Source: Opitutales bacterium (GTDB lineage Bacteria > Verrucomicrobiota > Verrucomicrobiia > Opitutales > Opitutaceae). From it: a DNA stretch of 64,000 bases. Below the pieces are notes generated by a model. It was not told where the DNA came from, did no database searches, and was given only the letters and a program-made list of their open reading frames with translations. Location of the stretch: assembly GCA_018700525.1 (NCBI GenBank), contig JABITN010000171.1, positions 33,411-97,410 of the forward strand. Direction: 5' to 3'. Both the position numbers and the translations under genes were made by a program. Positions 1-10,016 of the stretch are shown one piece after another. How positions within the stretch are numbered: position 1 is the stretch's first letter; the number at the start of each line of letters is the position of its first letter.

Positions 1-1167
1 ACTATCAACAGCCCCGCCACCAGCCTCGCTAACTGGGAGGCCGTGATGTACCACGAATTCTGCCACACAATAACGCTCACTCTCACACGCAATCGCATGC
101 CTCGTTGGCTAAGCGAAGGCATCTCCGTTTACGAAGAACGCGAACGTAACGGAGCTTGGGGACAGATGATGACCGTTGACTACCGCGATCGCATCCTTGA
201 CGGCCGTATGCAGGCAATCAGCGAGATGAGCGCCGCCTTCCTCAAAGCCCAAACCAGCGACGATACCCAATTCGCCTACTATCAATCCTACCTAGTCGTC
301 GAATACCTATTCCAAACTTACGGAATCGAAGCCATGCGAGCCGTTCTGCTTTCCCTCGGCGAAGGCGAGACAATGAACGATGCCCTCGCCACGCATGTCG
401 CTCCGCTTGACGAACTCGACGAACGATTCCTAGAAATGGCCCGCTCGAAAGCCAACACTCTCGGCGGAAGCTACTCCCTCCAACGCGCCGAAGCTGTGCT
501 TGAAATGGCCGTCGAACTGATTACTCCGGAACCAAACTACTTTAAAGCGATCGAGACCATCCAACCATTGATCGAAGCTGAAGATTGGACAGCCGCCCGC
601 GATGCCCTGGAACCCATCGTCAAAAAGTCAGGCTACTTAGCTGGCGCCGAAAACGCTCATTCGCTTTTGGCCCACATTTACCGGCAACTCGACGATGTAG
701 ATAACGAACGCGACACCCTAACGCTCATCGCCACCCAAGAAGGCAACCGCATCGAACCGGTAGACCGACTTCTCGAAATCGCCATCGAACAAGATGACCC
801 ACCAGCCATCGTGCGATGGGCCAACGCATCCATCGCGATCAAACCGATGGCTATCGAACCCTGGCGAGCCCTCTTCACGACTCATGCCCGTTTTCAATAC
901 GAGGCTTCAGCGATCGAAACCGGAAACATCCTGCTCGAACTCGACCCGCCCGATATCGCAATGGTCCATTATCACCTCGCCCGTCAATACGAACGTAAAG
1001 ATCCCAAAACCGCCCGGCGCCATACGCTCATGGCCTTGGAAGAAGCGCCTCGATTTAGACTCGCTTACGAACTGCTAAACGCCCTAAAAAAACGTCAAAA
1101 CAATCGGAATTCGTCCGCGACGCCATCCAGACTCGACGATGCCATACATGAAGCTACCCGTCTATAA
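1..1167 (+). CDS. MA-type zinc metalloprotease with TPR-like C-terminus (5' partial)
   Basis: The reading frame is open from base 1, so the start lies outside the window; a GTG and an ATG at 43 and 46 are internal. The visible part is 388 residues. A gluzincin motif HEFCH sits at residues 18-22 of this fragment, followed by RWLSEGISVYEE, whose Glu would be the third zinc ligand. This pattern is typical of peptidase MA-like domains. The C-terminal half is helical and repetitive like tetratricopeptide repeats. The product is probably a secreted or membrane-attached protease, but the N-terminal signal cannot be seen. The 3' end overlaps the DUF4159 gene, which suggests translational coupling. 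Substrate unknown. Confidence 0.8.
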   Translation, partial: TINSPATSLANWEAVMYHEFCHTITLTLTRNRMPRWLSEGISVYEERERNGAWGQMMTVDYRDRILDGRMQAISEMSAAFLKAQTSDDTQFAYYQSYLVVEYLFQTYGIEAMRAVLLSLGEGETMNDALATHVAPLDELDERFLEMARSKANTLGGSYSLQRAEAVLEMAVELITPEPNYFKAIETIQPLIEAEDWTAARDALEPIVKKSGYLAGAENAHSLLAHIYRQLDDVDNERDTLTLIATQEGNRIEPVDRLLEIAIEQDDPPAIVRWANASIAIKPMAIEPWRALFTTHARFQYEASAIETGNILLELDPPDIAMVHYHLARQYERKDPKTARRHTLMALEEAPRFRLAYELLNALKKRQNNRNSSATPSRLDDAIHEATRL

Positions 1168-2008
1168 TTTACCGTTTATCGCAGCCGCCATATGTTTGCT
1201 GCCCTTGAGCTTTAGTCAACGCCACCAAAGCTACGACAACCGTGCCGGCGTGCCGGAATGGCAGGTTGATTCCGAATTCAAACAAGACGTATTTACATTC
1301 GCTCGGGTAAAATACACGTCCACTCGCGGAGGCGGCGGTCATGGAGGTTGGGGCTACGGCCGACGAGGAGGGCGAGGCGGCGGTGGTTGGCAAACCGATT
1401 ACCCTGACGCCGAACTCAACTTCGCCTACCGACTCCAGCAGATGACGAGCCTTAAGGTCAATCCAGACTCTACCGTCGTAGAACTTACCCAGCCCGATCT
1501 TTTCAACTACCCCTTTCTCTATATCGTCGAACCGGGACGACTCATATTCCTCGAAGAAGAAGTAACCGCTTTGCGCGAATACTTACTCAATGGCGGATTC
1601 CTCATGGTCGACGATTTCTGGGGAGACAGTGAGTATGATAATTTTCACTACGAAATCAGTCGTGTCTTTCCAGAACGCGAACCTGTCGAAATCCCCATCG
1701 AACATCCGATATTCCACATGGTTTTCGATCTCGAAGAAAAACCGCAAGTCCCCAGCGCAGGTCACGCAATCGGAGCGCGTAGAGCCGGTTACGGCACCGT
1801 CAGCAATCAAGGCCCCGGAACCGAAGAAGTACACTACAAAGCAATCTTCGACGATAACGGACGCATCATGTGTATCATTTGCCACAATACCGATCTCGGC
1901 GACGGCTGGGAACGCGAAGGCGAAGACGAGTGGTACTTCCGCGAATTCGCCGAAAAGAAAGCCTACCAAATGGGCATCAACATAATCTTCTACGCCCTAA
2001 CCCACTGA
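1148..2008 (+). CDS. DUF4159 domain secreted protein
   Basis: A protein of about 286 residues with an N-terminal hydrophobic segment (LPFIAAAICLLPLSF) that reads as a signal peptide or anchor. A Gly/Arg-rich stretch at about residues 60-80 precedes the DUF4159 domain, recognised by DAELNFAYRLQQMTSLKVNP and the segment LLNGGFLMVDDFWG. DUF4159 proteins have a GATase-like fold and usually accompany MoxR/DUF58/VWA genes, as here; their function is not established. I prefer the ATG at 1148 because the signal peptide then begins MKLPVYN. An ATG at 1139 is equally in frame. Both starts lie inside the 3' end of the preceding gene. About 195 bases separate this gene from moxR. Confidence 0.85.
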   Translation: MKLPVYNLPFIAAAICLLPLSFSQRHQSYDNRAGVPEWQVDSEFKQDVFTFARVKYTSTRGGGGHGGWGYGRRGGRGGGGWQTDYPDAELNFAYRLQQMTSLKVNPDSTVVELTQPDLFNYPFLYIVEPGRLIFLEEEVTALREYLLNGGFLMVDDFWGDSEYDNFHYEISRVFPEREPVEIPIEHPIFHMVFDLEEKPQVPSAGHAIGARRAGYGTVSNQGPGTEEVHYKAIFDDNGRIMCIICHNTDLGDGWEREGEDEWYFREFAEKKAYQMGINIIFYALTH

Positions 2009-2204
2009 AACCACAATTCATCGAAATAATTTTAGAGACTGTCTAAAACGCCCGTACGTTAAAATTTTCAAAATCCAGACTTATTCAACAATCATCTTAG
2101 GAAAATAAATAACCTAGCCGAGATTTCAGAGGCTCCCTTTTTCATCAGCAGGTCTCAACATAATCTTCCACGCAACCCCATTTCATAATTCACACTTTAA
2201 ACAA

Positions 2205-3200
2205 ATGTCCTTACTAGAATCCACCGAAGAGCAAGAAGCCGTATTCAATCGCCTCCAAGAAGGCCGCAAAAAAGTGGAGGCCGAGCTCAGCAAGGCCGTC
2301 ATCGGCCAAAAAGCCGTCGTTGAACAGATCATGCTAGCCCTCATATCCGGTGGCCATTGCCTCATCACCGGCGCTCCAGGACTAGCGAAAACGCTCCTCG
2401 TTAAATCCGTAGCGAAAGTCTTCCATTTAGATTTTCAGCGTATCCAATTCACGCCCGACCTCATGCCAGCCGACATCACCGGCACGGAGATCTTCACCGA
2501 TACGCCCGAAGGACGGAAACTCGTATTTGCCAAGGGGCCCATTTTCACAAACCTACTGCTCGCCGACGAAATAAACCGTACCCCTCCCAAAACCCAATCC
2601 GCTTTACTGGAAGCGATGCAGGAACACCAGGTCACGGCTGCCGGAGCCACCCATACGCTTTCCGAACCGTTCTTCGTTCTGGCCACCCAGAACCCAGTCG
2701 AAATGGAAGGTACCTACCCGCTTCCCGAAGCTCAACTCGATCGCTTCCTGTTCAATGTCCTCATCGACTACCTGCCCGAGGGCGACGAAATCGAAGTAGT
2801 CAAACAAACGACCGCCAAAGATCACGACCCGATAGAATCCATTTTCTCCGCCGAGGACGCTATCGGATTCCAATCGCTCGTCCGCAAAGTACCTGTTTCA
2901 GACGAAGTCGTTAAGTTCGCCGTCCAACTCACAGCCGCAACCCGGCCCAGTGATCCCAACGCTCCGGACTTCATTAAAGAATGGATCAGTTGGGGAGCCG
3001 GTACCCGCGCCGCGCAAGGCCTCGTCCTAGCGAGCAAAGCCCTAGCCCTCTGGAACTCCCGAGCCCATGTCACCAAAGAAGACATCATCAGCCTCGCTCA
3101 CGTAATCCTACGCCACCGCATCCTCCTCAATTACCGAGCCGAAGCCGAAGGCGAAACCGTCGAAACCGTCATCGACAAACTCTTAGAAGCGAAATCCTAA
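2205..3200 (+). CDS. MoxR-family AAA+ ATPase
   Basis: 331 residues, the normal length for MoxR ATPases. Walker A is GAPGLAKT at residues 56-63, Walker B lies in LLADEINRTPPKTQ, and the sensor region reads ATQNPVEMEGTYPLPEAQLDRF. MoxR proteins are cytoplasmic AAA+ chaperones thought to activate VWA-domain partners, often with metal ions. The following DUF58 and VWA genes (gap 23 bases, then 4-base overlaps) are the expected partners. The ATG at 2205 is the first in-frame start and is preceded by AT-rich sequence that may hold the operon promoter, though no clear box was identified. Confidence 0.95.
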   Translation: MSLLESTEEQEAVFNRLQEGRKKVEAELSKAVIGQKAVVEQIMLALISGGHCLITGAPGLAKTLLVKSVAKVFHLDFQRIQFTPDLMPADITGTEIFTDTPEGRKLVFAKGPIFTNLLLADEINRTPPKTQSALLEAMQEHQVTAAGATHTLSEPFFVLATQNPVEMEGTYPLPEAQLDRFLFNVLIDYLPEGDEIEVVKQTTAKDHDPIESIFSAEDAIGFQSLVRKVPVSDEVVKFAVQLTAATRPSDPNAPDFIKEWISWGAGTRAAQGLVLASKALALWNSRAHVTKEDIISLAHVILRHRILLNYRAEAEGETVETVIDKLLEAKS

Positions 3201-3223
3201 AAACCTAATTCTTAATTCGCCAA

Positions 3224-4132
3224 ATGCCCACCGCATCCAACACCGGCATAGACCCCCATGTCTTGCTCGCGATTCGCGATCTAGAGCTTCGTGCCCGTGT
3301 CGTGGTAGAAGGCCTTTGGTCAGGATTACACCGCAGTCCCTTGCAAGGGTTCTCGGTCGAATTCACCGAATACCGCCAGTACACCCAAGGCGACGATCTG
3401 CGCTACCTGGATTGGAAACTCCTCGCCCGCACTGATCGGGAATTCATCAAGAAATTCGAAGACGAAACCAATCTTCGCTGCATGATCCTATTCGACGCAA
3501 GCCGCTCGATGCAATTCGGATCGGACGGCGTATCCAAAGCCGAATACGCACGAACTTTAGCAGCAACCTTCGCCTATTTCCTGCTTAAACAACGCGATGT
3601 CGTCGGCCTCGCTCTTTTCGATAGCGAACTGCGCGAATACCTACCCGCTCGGTGGCGACCCGGACAATTTCGTCGGCTCCTAGCTCTACTCGGCAAAAAA
3701 TCCGATGGGGATGAAACCAATCTAGGCAAAGCGCTAGAACAAGCTGCCCATCTGAACTCTAAACGAAGCCTAATTCTCGTTCTTTCCGATTTCCTCTCCT
3801 CCCCCGATTCTTGGAAACGCTCTCTTGGCCAACTTGTCGCCGCAGGTCACGATGTTCGTGCCCTTCAAGTTCTCGACTCTGCGGAGCTTGATCTCGACTT
3901 TGGCAAAGCTGCCCAATGGGAAGATCTCGAAACCGGTAATCGCCTTTACATTGATCCCTCCGAAGCGCGCAGCGCTTACAAGGAAAGCTTCGAAGCCCAT
4001 CAAACTCTCGTTCAACAGGCTCTCGAAGAACGCGGGGTTAAGCACCTAGTTGCTCCAACGAACAAACCGCTAGACTTCGTATTGATCGATCTCCTCCGAA
4101 GCCAACCTTTAACCGGAAGGGTGGCTCAATGA
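3224..4132 (+). CDS. DUF58 domain protein
   Basis: 302 residues. The signature YTQGDDLRYLDWKLLARTD lies near residues 53-71 and is diagnostic for DUF58. A VWA-like metal-site motif DASRSM follows at about residue 90. DUF58 proteins are the usual partners of MoxR ATPases and are thought to present a VWA-like surface that the ATPase remodels. There is no obvious transmembrane segment, so it probably acts at the cytoplasmic face. Its stop codon overlaps the start of the next gene by 4 bases (ATGA), indicating translational coupling. Confidence 0.93.
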   Translation: MPTASNTGIDPHVLLAIRDLELRARVVVEGLWSGLHRSPLQGFSVEFTEYRQYTQGDDLRYLDWKLLARTDREFIKKFEDETNLRCMILFDASRSMQFGSDGVSKAEYARTLAATFAYFLLKQRDVVGLALFDSELREYLPARWRPGQFRRLLALLGKKSDGDETNLGKALEQAAHLNSKRSLILVLSDFLSSPDSWKRSLGQLVAAGHDVRALQVLDSAELDLDFGKAAQWEDLETGNRLYIDPSEARSAYKESFEAHQTLVQQALEERGVKHLVAPTNKPLDFVLIDLLRSQPLTGRVAQ

Positions 4133-6192
4133 ATGTCCTATCTCCATGGTTCCTAGCCGGAGCAGCGCTTATAGTTGGGCCGATTCTCTTCCACCTTATA
4201 AAACGGGCCACAAAGGATCGAATACGTTTCAGCGCGACCCAATTCCTCAAAGAATCGCCTCCAAAGCTTCAACGCAAAAGTCACATCCAAAACCCTTGGC
4301 TACTTCTCCTGCGCTGCTTTATCATCGCACTCTTAGCATTTGCCTTCGCTCGTCCGTTTCTAGACTCGAACATCCCGATTACTCCATCCGTTTCGCCTCC
4401 AAACGCCCTAGTCATCGTACTCGATACCAGTGCCAGTATGCGTCGAGAAGGTGCTTGGCAAACTGCTATTCAACGAACCATCGATCAAATCGAGAACCTG
4501 GAAAGCCAAGATCGACTTTCCATAATTTCAGCATCCAACACTGCTCGCCCGCTTATCTCTTTCGACCGTTGGAAAGAATGGCCTCCCAATGAACGAACAA
4601 CCCTAACTGCCAACCTGCTCAATGCTCTCGAACCAAGTTGGCAATCAACTCGCTTAGACGAGGCTCTCGGCCTAGCCCTAGCCGAACTGGAGCAATTAAC
4701 CGACAACTCCGAGACCGACGCCAACAAACGAATTCTCGTCGTATCCGATTTCCAAAAATCCTCTAAAATCGCAGGTATCGCCGGACGCAAATGGCCCAAA
4801 GATTCGATTCTCGAATTGGCGAGCATTCAAGGTGCTCAACCAGGAAACACCGGACTCCGCTGGCTCGGTTGGACAGGCGATGAATCCGCCAAGCGTTCGA
4901 TGCGAATCGGAATCCAAAGCTCTGGTCAACTCGAAGCGACCGAACACACCCTATCGCTTTTCGATGCTCGCTCGGGAATCGCTCTTTCCGAACCAATCAC
5001 TGTGTATTCAAGTCCCGGCGACGACCGAATGCTCCTTCTTGATATTCCAAAAGATGCCGAAGGACCGTTCAAAGTCGAGCTGACTGGTGACGCCGAACCG
5101 TTCGACAACACACTATTCGTTACGCAGGAAGCTCCGCGCAGTATTTCCCTCAATTATTACGGTCTCGAGGAAAACGCCGACAACCCCAAGCAGGCCGCCT
5201 TCTACCTTAAACGAGCGACAGCCGGTTGGAGCGACCCTCTCGTGACATTCGACATCAGTTCGAAATCAACGAATTTGCCCATCCCATCCTCCAATGTAAT
5301 TGTCATCGACTCCGAGCTTGACCGCGCCTCAGCCGAAGCCGTCCGGTCGCGAATCGAATCGGGATCCAATGCCCTAATGCTAATCTCCGACCCGAGCCGC
5401 ATCGAGTCTCTCGGCACATTGCTAAACGAAACCGACTGGTCCACCAGCGCATCCGATCGGGACGATTCCCGGCTTGGCTCAATCGATTTCCAGCATCCAG
5501 CCTTTGTCTTGTTCGCCGATCCTCGATTCAGCGACTTCTCACGTATTCGATTCTGGCATACGTTCGCCGCCAATTATCCCGATGAAACGATAGCATCCGT
5601 CATTGCTAGCTACGATGATGGAGCTCCTGCCCTAATTGAAGCCACTCTCGGAGAAGGAACCCTCACCGCCTGGGTCGGAGATTGGGCTCCACAAAAAAGC
5701 CAATGGGCTCTCTCCACCAAATTCGTTCCCTGGCTCCAACGCCTCTTCGAACAGGCAGTGGGTGGTCCCGATCAACCGAATATGGCCGAGATGGATGAAG
5801 TAGCGACGATATTAGCAAGCAACCAATCTCAATGGAAAGCGATCGAGACGAACGCTTTTAGCAACGCCAATCCAACCGAGCCTGGCCTCTATCGTTTGCA
5901 AACCAATCGAGCCGAACGTTGGGTAGCGCTCAATACGCCTATCGAAGAGAGCGAATGGGATACGCACCCCATAGAAGACTGGGAAAAGCTCGGCACTCCT
6001 TTAGACAACCCTTTTGCAAAACCTGAAACAACGGATACAGATGAATCCGATAGTCGTTTCGAAAACTCCATCGAACTGGAAAGCCAACAGCAACTCTGGA
6101 GATGGATGATTATAGCAGTCGCCGCAATGCTCGCAATTGAGAGCCTCATCGCTAAACGCCTGCAAACAAGAAAGGATGGGATAGCAGCATGA
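4129..6192 (+). CDS. BatA/VWA-domain membrane protein
   Basis: 687 residues. The first 80 residues match the BatA N-terminal module: a membrane helix near residues 5-24, the basic FSATQFLKESPP region, and a second helix (LLLLRCFIIALLAFAFARPF). A VWA domain follows with the metal-site motif VLDTSASM at about residues 100-107. The middle is beta-rich and extracytoplasmic in appearance. A C-terminal helix near residues 655-675 ends in a basic tail. It is expected to sit in the cytoplasmic membrane and work with MoxR and DUF58. Four-base overlaps at both ends support one operon. The family is linked to stress or envelope homeostasis, but the precise role is unknown. Confidence 0.88.
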   Translation: MNVLSPWFLAGAALIVGPILFHLIKRATKDRIRFSATQFLKESPPKLQRKSHIQNPWLLLLRCFIIALLAFAFARPFLDSNIPITPSVSPPNALVIVLDTSASMRREGAWQTAIQRTIDQIENLESQDRLSIISASNTARPLISFDRWKEWPPNERTTLTANLLNALEPSWQSTRLDEALGLALAELEQLTDNSETDANKRILVVSDFQKSSKIAGIAGRKWPKDSILELASIQGAQPGNTGLRWLGWTGDESAKRSMRIGIQSSGQLEATEHTLSLFDARSGIALSEPITVYSSPGDDRMLLLDIPKDAEGPFKVELTGDAEPFDNTLFVTQEAPRSISLNYYGLEENADNPKQAAFYLKRATAGWSDPLVTFDISSKSTNLPIPSSNVIVIDSELDRASAEAVRSRIESGSNALMLISDPSRIESLGTLLNETDWSTSASDRDDSRLGSIDFQHPAFVLFADPRFSDFSRIRFWHTFAANYPDETIASVIASYDDGAPALIEATLGEGTLTAWVGDWAPQKSQWALSTKFVPWLQRLFEQAVGGPDQPNMAEMDEVATILASNQSQWKAIETNAFSNANPTEPGLYRLQTNRAERWVALNTPIEESEWDTHPIEDWEKLGTPLDNPFAKPETTDTDESDSRFENSIELESQQQLWRWMIIAVAAMLAIESLIAKRLQTRKDGIAA

Positions 6193-9100
6193 CACCGGAA
6201 GAACCGCCCAATTCGACACCAAAACCTTCAAATGTAGAACCACGTCTCAAAGGCGAAATTCACGAAGTCGCCAAACACCTCCGTTCGATAAGCTTGATGA
6301 AGCGGCAAACGAGGCGCTGGCTTATAGCAAGTGCCATCGGATTAGTCTTCATAACGATCAGCTTCTTCGTACCCATAGCCGGACAATTCTTAATCGTCTT
6401 GATGCTGGCCTTAGTTACCGGCGTCCTCTTCCTGAATCGCCGAGCAGCCAGCCGAACAAACTTAGACTACCCTGCGGCTGCTTTAACGATCGAAACGAGT
6501 CACCCCTCCCTCCAACAAGCCCTCTCCACCGCCATCGAGCAAGGCGAAGATGGCAATCGCCTAGATTTCCTCCAACAAAAACTCATCGACCAAGTTCTCC
6601 TCCATCCTTCGCGATTGAAATGGCACAAGGTCGGTCAAATTCGACGCAAACACGCGCAAACACGAAACCTCGTCGCCACGCTACCACTCTGGCTCCTTCT
6701 TTTGGGCGCGTTCTTTTTGAATACTCCGAATTCCCCAATCACACTGTCCGGATCCTATCAGCGAGTTCCTATATCAATCATCGTTAACCCAGGCCACACC
6801 GAAGCGGAACGCGGCTCGACCGTGGTAATCACCGCTCGCTTCGCAGGCGAAGCCCTTCCTAAAGAAATTTCGCTCGTCGCCCTTTACCCGGATGGTACTA
6901 GCCTCAGCAAACCTATGGGACAAAGCTTGTCCGATCCTGTATTTGTTCACTCTATACAAAAGATCGACTCCAATTTACGCTACCAGGTCGAATATGACGG
7001 ACAAGAATCCGATTCATATCGGATCGAAATCTTCGACCTGCCCGCATTAATTCAAGCGGACGCGACCCTCGATTTTCCTGAGTACACGAACTGGCCCGAT
7101 AGATTCATTGAAGATACGCGTCGCGTCAGCGCCGTCGAGGGCTCTCAGCTTTCATATTCGTTTACGACCAACAAGCCCCTCGAAAGTGCCACCCTCGTAG
7201 ATCGTGACGGAGCAACGCTCCCACTAACGCCAGCGAACCCCGAACGCACCCGCTTCGAAACGACCCTCACTGTCACCGAGACGCTACGTTACGCTCTCCA
7301 CCTTGCTGACGACAAAGGCCGTACCAATCCCTTTCCACCCGATATCCGCATCGAGGCTCTTCTCAATAAACGACCGGATCTGAAAATCGAATTCCCCAAG
7401 GGCGATCAGCGTGTATCTCCTATAGAAGAGGTCGCCCTGGAAGCTGCTGCTAGCGATGATTTCGGCCTCGTCGATTTCGGCCTTGCCTACAGCATCGGCA
7501 CCGAGCCTCCCGTCTATCTCTCGAAGCTGTCTCAATCAGTCGTTGCCCTGGAAACCGTATTCGAGGAAATGCTTTCCCTGGAAGAACAATCCCTTGAAGT
7601 CGATGATTTACTTTCCTGGTGGGCCTGGGCCGATGACTATGGACCCGACGGCTCTACGCGACGTTCCACGAGCGACCTGTACTTCGCTGAGGTCCGGTCC
7701 CTAGATGAAATCTTTCGCGAAAACGAAAGCGGCGGCGGAGAAGGCCCCCCTTCTGGTCAAGACGAGCAGAATGAAGAGCTCATCGAAATGCAACGCCAGA
7801 TAGCTATCGCTATTTGGAAACTAAAGCAACGCGGACAGAGAGATTCGAATTTCCTCGACTACACTCAGGTAATCAATGAATCGCAGCAAGAGATTCGCGG
7901 CAATCTCGAAGAGCTCAAAGCTAAGCTTGAAGCAGAACGCGAACAAAACGCCGCCGAGCTAGCTGGAACGCTCATGGATCGTGTAATCAAGAATTTGGAC
8001 ACTGCTCTTGAAGACGAATCTGATGACACATTAGAACTCGCCTGGTCCAGCGCCCAAGGAGCTACTCAAGCGCTTCTGCGTATGCAGCCCAAAGAGTTCA
8101 ACGTATCCAAATCGCAACAACCCGGCGGTGGAGGGGGAGGAGGACAATCTCGCAATCAACGCCAGCTCGATCAGCTTGATTTCCGTCAAGAGGAAAACCG
8201 CTACGAAACTGCGAGCCAAGCCCAAGAGATGACCTCGCCAGAGCAAAAAGAGCAACTCCAAGTTTTGAGCAAACTCAGCGAACTCGCTCGCCGGCAAGAG
8301 GACATGAATAAACGCCTCCAAGAACTGCAAACCGCCATCGCAGCCGCCAAAGACGAAGAAGAGCGCGATAAGATTCGCCGCGAACTCAAACGTCTCGAAG
8401 AAGAGCAACGTCAAATGGTGGCCGATGTCGATGAAACGCGACAACGCATGGATCGGCTTCAATCAAACGAATCCAATCGCGAATCCCGCGAACGGCTTGA
8501 TCAAACCCGCGAGGAAATGCGTCAACTCAGCGAAGAACTCGAAGCCGGCGACGTATCGCAAGCCCTCGCTACTGGTTCCCGCGCTCAAGAAAACCTGGAA
8601 GAGCTCAGAGAAGAATTCCGAAACGAAACCTCCAGCCAATTTGGCGAACAACTTCGCGACGCTCGGAAAACCGCTCGCGACATGGCCGAAAAGCAACGTT
8701 CGATCGCCGAAGCCTTGGATGCCATCGATCAAAACCAAGGTCGCCGTCTCGACAATTCCGAAGAACGCGACGCCATCACTCAAGACCTGCGCAAACAGCA
8801 AGCCGACCTCGAAAACTTTCTTGAGCAATTACGCGAAGTCACCGAAGCCTCCGAATTCAGCGAACAGCGCCTGCACCGCGAACTCTACGATGTGCTGCGC
8901 AAGCAAAGTCAAAGCGACATTGACCAACGACTCCAATCCAGCTCTGACATGCTCTCGCAAGGCTTCGTCGAGCAAACCCAAGATCTTCAGCCCGGACTGC
9001 AAAAAGCGTTCGATGAATTAGAAAGCAATGTCGAGCAAGCAGCGAACAGCGTTCTTGGCGACGAAGAGTCAATGCTCCGATTCGCTCAAGACGAACTGAA

Positions 9101-9980
9101 CGAACTTTCAAACGACCTCCAAGCCAATCGTGAAGGCTCAGAAACCGGTTCACAAAGAACTCCAGGTTCAGAGGAAAATGGCCGTAGTCAAAATGCAGCG
9201 ACGCCCAACGATAATTCCGAGCAATCCCTCGCGAACGCAAATTCGCCAGGTCAACAACCAGGACAGGGCCAGCAACCTGGACAGAATCTCGGCGAAGGCA
9301 GGGAACCTTCAAACTCCGGTCAACCCGGAGGCAATGGACAGGAACCGGGATCCGAATCACTCGCCCAACAATCCAATGGCCAGGGGCAATCAGCCGGACA
9401 AGGCGAACAGCCCGGTCAGGGCCAAGGCCAGCAACCCGGGCAAGAACAGGGTCAGCAGCCTGGGCAAGGTCAAGGCCAAGGGTCCGACAGTGAAATAGCT
9501 CAAAGCCCCGGCCAAAGGCAATCACCTGGTAGCGCCCAAGTTGGCGGCGGCGGTTCATCCGGAGGGGGCAATGGTGCCGAAAATCTTGCGACAAGCCTCG
9601 ACAATTTCCTACGCGATTTCTCGGGCGACCCAAACCAGCCCGGCCAATCCCCCATTACCGGTCGCGGTTTCGGCGAATGGTCGGAACGATTGCGTACCGT
9701 CGAAGAACTCGTCGACCAGCCCTACATTCGCCAACGCCTTTCCCAAGCCCGCGAACAAGCTGAACGAATGCGAGCGGAATTCAAACGCCACGGAACTGCA
9801 CCTCAATGGGGTGTCGTAGACGAAGGAATCATCGCCCCGCTCAATGACGCGAGAACGTGGGTTCGCCAAGAACTCGTGCGCCACGAAAACCCAAATGCTT
9901 TGCAACCCATCGATCGCAACCCGGTTCCTCGCGCCTACCAGGAATCCGTCAGAAAATACTATGAATCGCTCGGAGAATAA
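6189..9980 (+). CDS. Giant DUF4175-like coiled-coil membrane protein
   Basis: 1263 residues. Two hydrophobic segments lie near residues 44-87 and one near 158-177. An extracytoplasmic beta-rich region of Ig-like character spans about 190-500. A very long charged coiled coil follows (about 515-1000, rich in Glu, Gln and Arg), then a low-complexity Gly/Gln/Pro stretch (about 1017-1120), and a short conserved-looking helical C-terminus (EWSERLRTVEELVDQPYIRQ). Long proteins of this kind in MoxR/BatA operons of Planctomycetes and Verrucomicrobia are often labelled DUF4175. It overlaps the upstream gene by 4 bases. It may be a membrane-anchored scaffold; no catalytic motif is visible. Confidence 0.8.
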   Translation: MTPEEPPNSTPKPSNVEPRLKGEIHEVAKHLRSISLMKRQTRRWLIASAIGLVFITISFFVPIAGQFLIVLMLALVTGVLFLNRRAASRTNLDYPAAALTIETSHPSLQQALSTAIEQGEDGNRLDFLQQKLIDQVLLHPSRLKWHKVGQIRRKHAQTRNLVATLPLWLLLLGAFFLNTPNSPITLSGSYQRVPISIIVNPGHTEAERGSTVVITARFAGEALPKEISLVALYPDGTSLSKPMGQSLSDPVFVHSIQKIDSNLRYQVEYDGQESDSYRIEIFDLPALIQADATLDFPEYTNWPDRFIEDTRRVSAVEGSQLSYSFTTNKPLESATLVDRDGATLPLTPANPERTRFETTLTVTETLRYALHLADDKGRTNPFPPDIRIEALLNKRPDLKIEFPKGDQRVSPIEEVALEAAASDDFGLVDFGLAYSIGTEPPVYLSKLSQSVVALETVFEEMLSLEEQSLEVDDLLSWWAWADDYGPDGSTRRSTSDLYFAEVRSLDEIFRENESGGGEGPPSGQDEQNEELIEMQRQIAIAIWKLKQRGQRDSNFLDYTQVINESQQEIRGNLEELKAKLEAEREQNAAELAGTLMDRVIKNLDTALEDESDDTLELAWSSAQGATQALLRMQPKEFNVSKSQQPGGGGGGGQSRNQRQLDQLDFRQEENRYETASQAQEMTSPEQKEQLQVLSKLSELARRQEDMNKRLQELQTAIAAAKDEEERDKIRRELKRLEEEQRQMVADVDETRQRMDRLQSNESNRESRERLDQTREEMRQLSEELEAGDVSQALATGSRAQENLEELREEFRNETSSQFGEQLRDARKTARDMAEKQRSIAEALDAIDQNQGRRLDNSEERDAITQDLRKQQADLENFLEQLREVTEASEFSEQRLHRELYDVLRKQSQSDIDQRLQSSSDMLSQGFVEQTQDLQPGLQKAFDELESNVEQAANSVLGDEESMLRFAQDELNELSNDLQANREGSETGSQRTPGSEENGRSQNAATPNDNSEQSLANANSPGQQPGQGQQPGQNLGEGREPSNSGQPGGNGQEPGSESLAQQSNGQGQSAGQGEQPGQGQGQQPGQEQGQQPGQGQGQGSDSEIAQSPGQRQSPGSAQVGGGGSSGGGNGAENLATSLDNFLRDFSGDPNQPGQSPITGRGFGEWSERLRTVEELVDQPYIRQRLSQAREQAERMRAEFKRHGTAPQWGVVDEGIIAPLNDARTWVRQELVRHENPNALQPIDRNPVPRAYQESVRKYYESLGE
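9241..9545 (+). repeat. Low-complexity Gln/Pro/Gly-coding repeat
   Basis: Inside the DUF4175-like gene, short imperfect units encoding QPGQGQ-type peptides are repeated many times. The DNA units vary at third positions, which suggests selection on the peptide composition rather than a recent slippage event. The encoded segment is expected to be disordered and acts as a linker between the coiled coil and the C-terminal helical part. It is a coding repeat and not a CRISPR array. Confidence 0.85.
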
Positions 9981-10016
9981 AATCCAACTCCCGTTCAACA
10001 AAGAAAAGCTCTCCGC

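Noticed and set aside
1977..2175. Short repeat TCAACATAATCTTC before moxR and at the end of the DUF4159 gene
   Set aside because: Only about 14 bases are shared, and the first copy is coding; probably chance or a minor duplication.
9241..9545. Repetitive block as a possible CRISPR array
   Set aside because: Units are short, imperfect, in frame and coding for a Gln/Pro/Gly linker; there are no spacers and no cas genes.
8857..9633. Minus-strand frame of 258 codons
   Set aside because: It is antisense to the Gln/Pro/Gly-rich part of the DUF4175-like gene; the biased composition keeps the opposite frame open. No family match.
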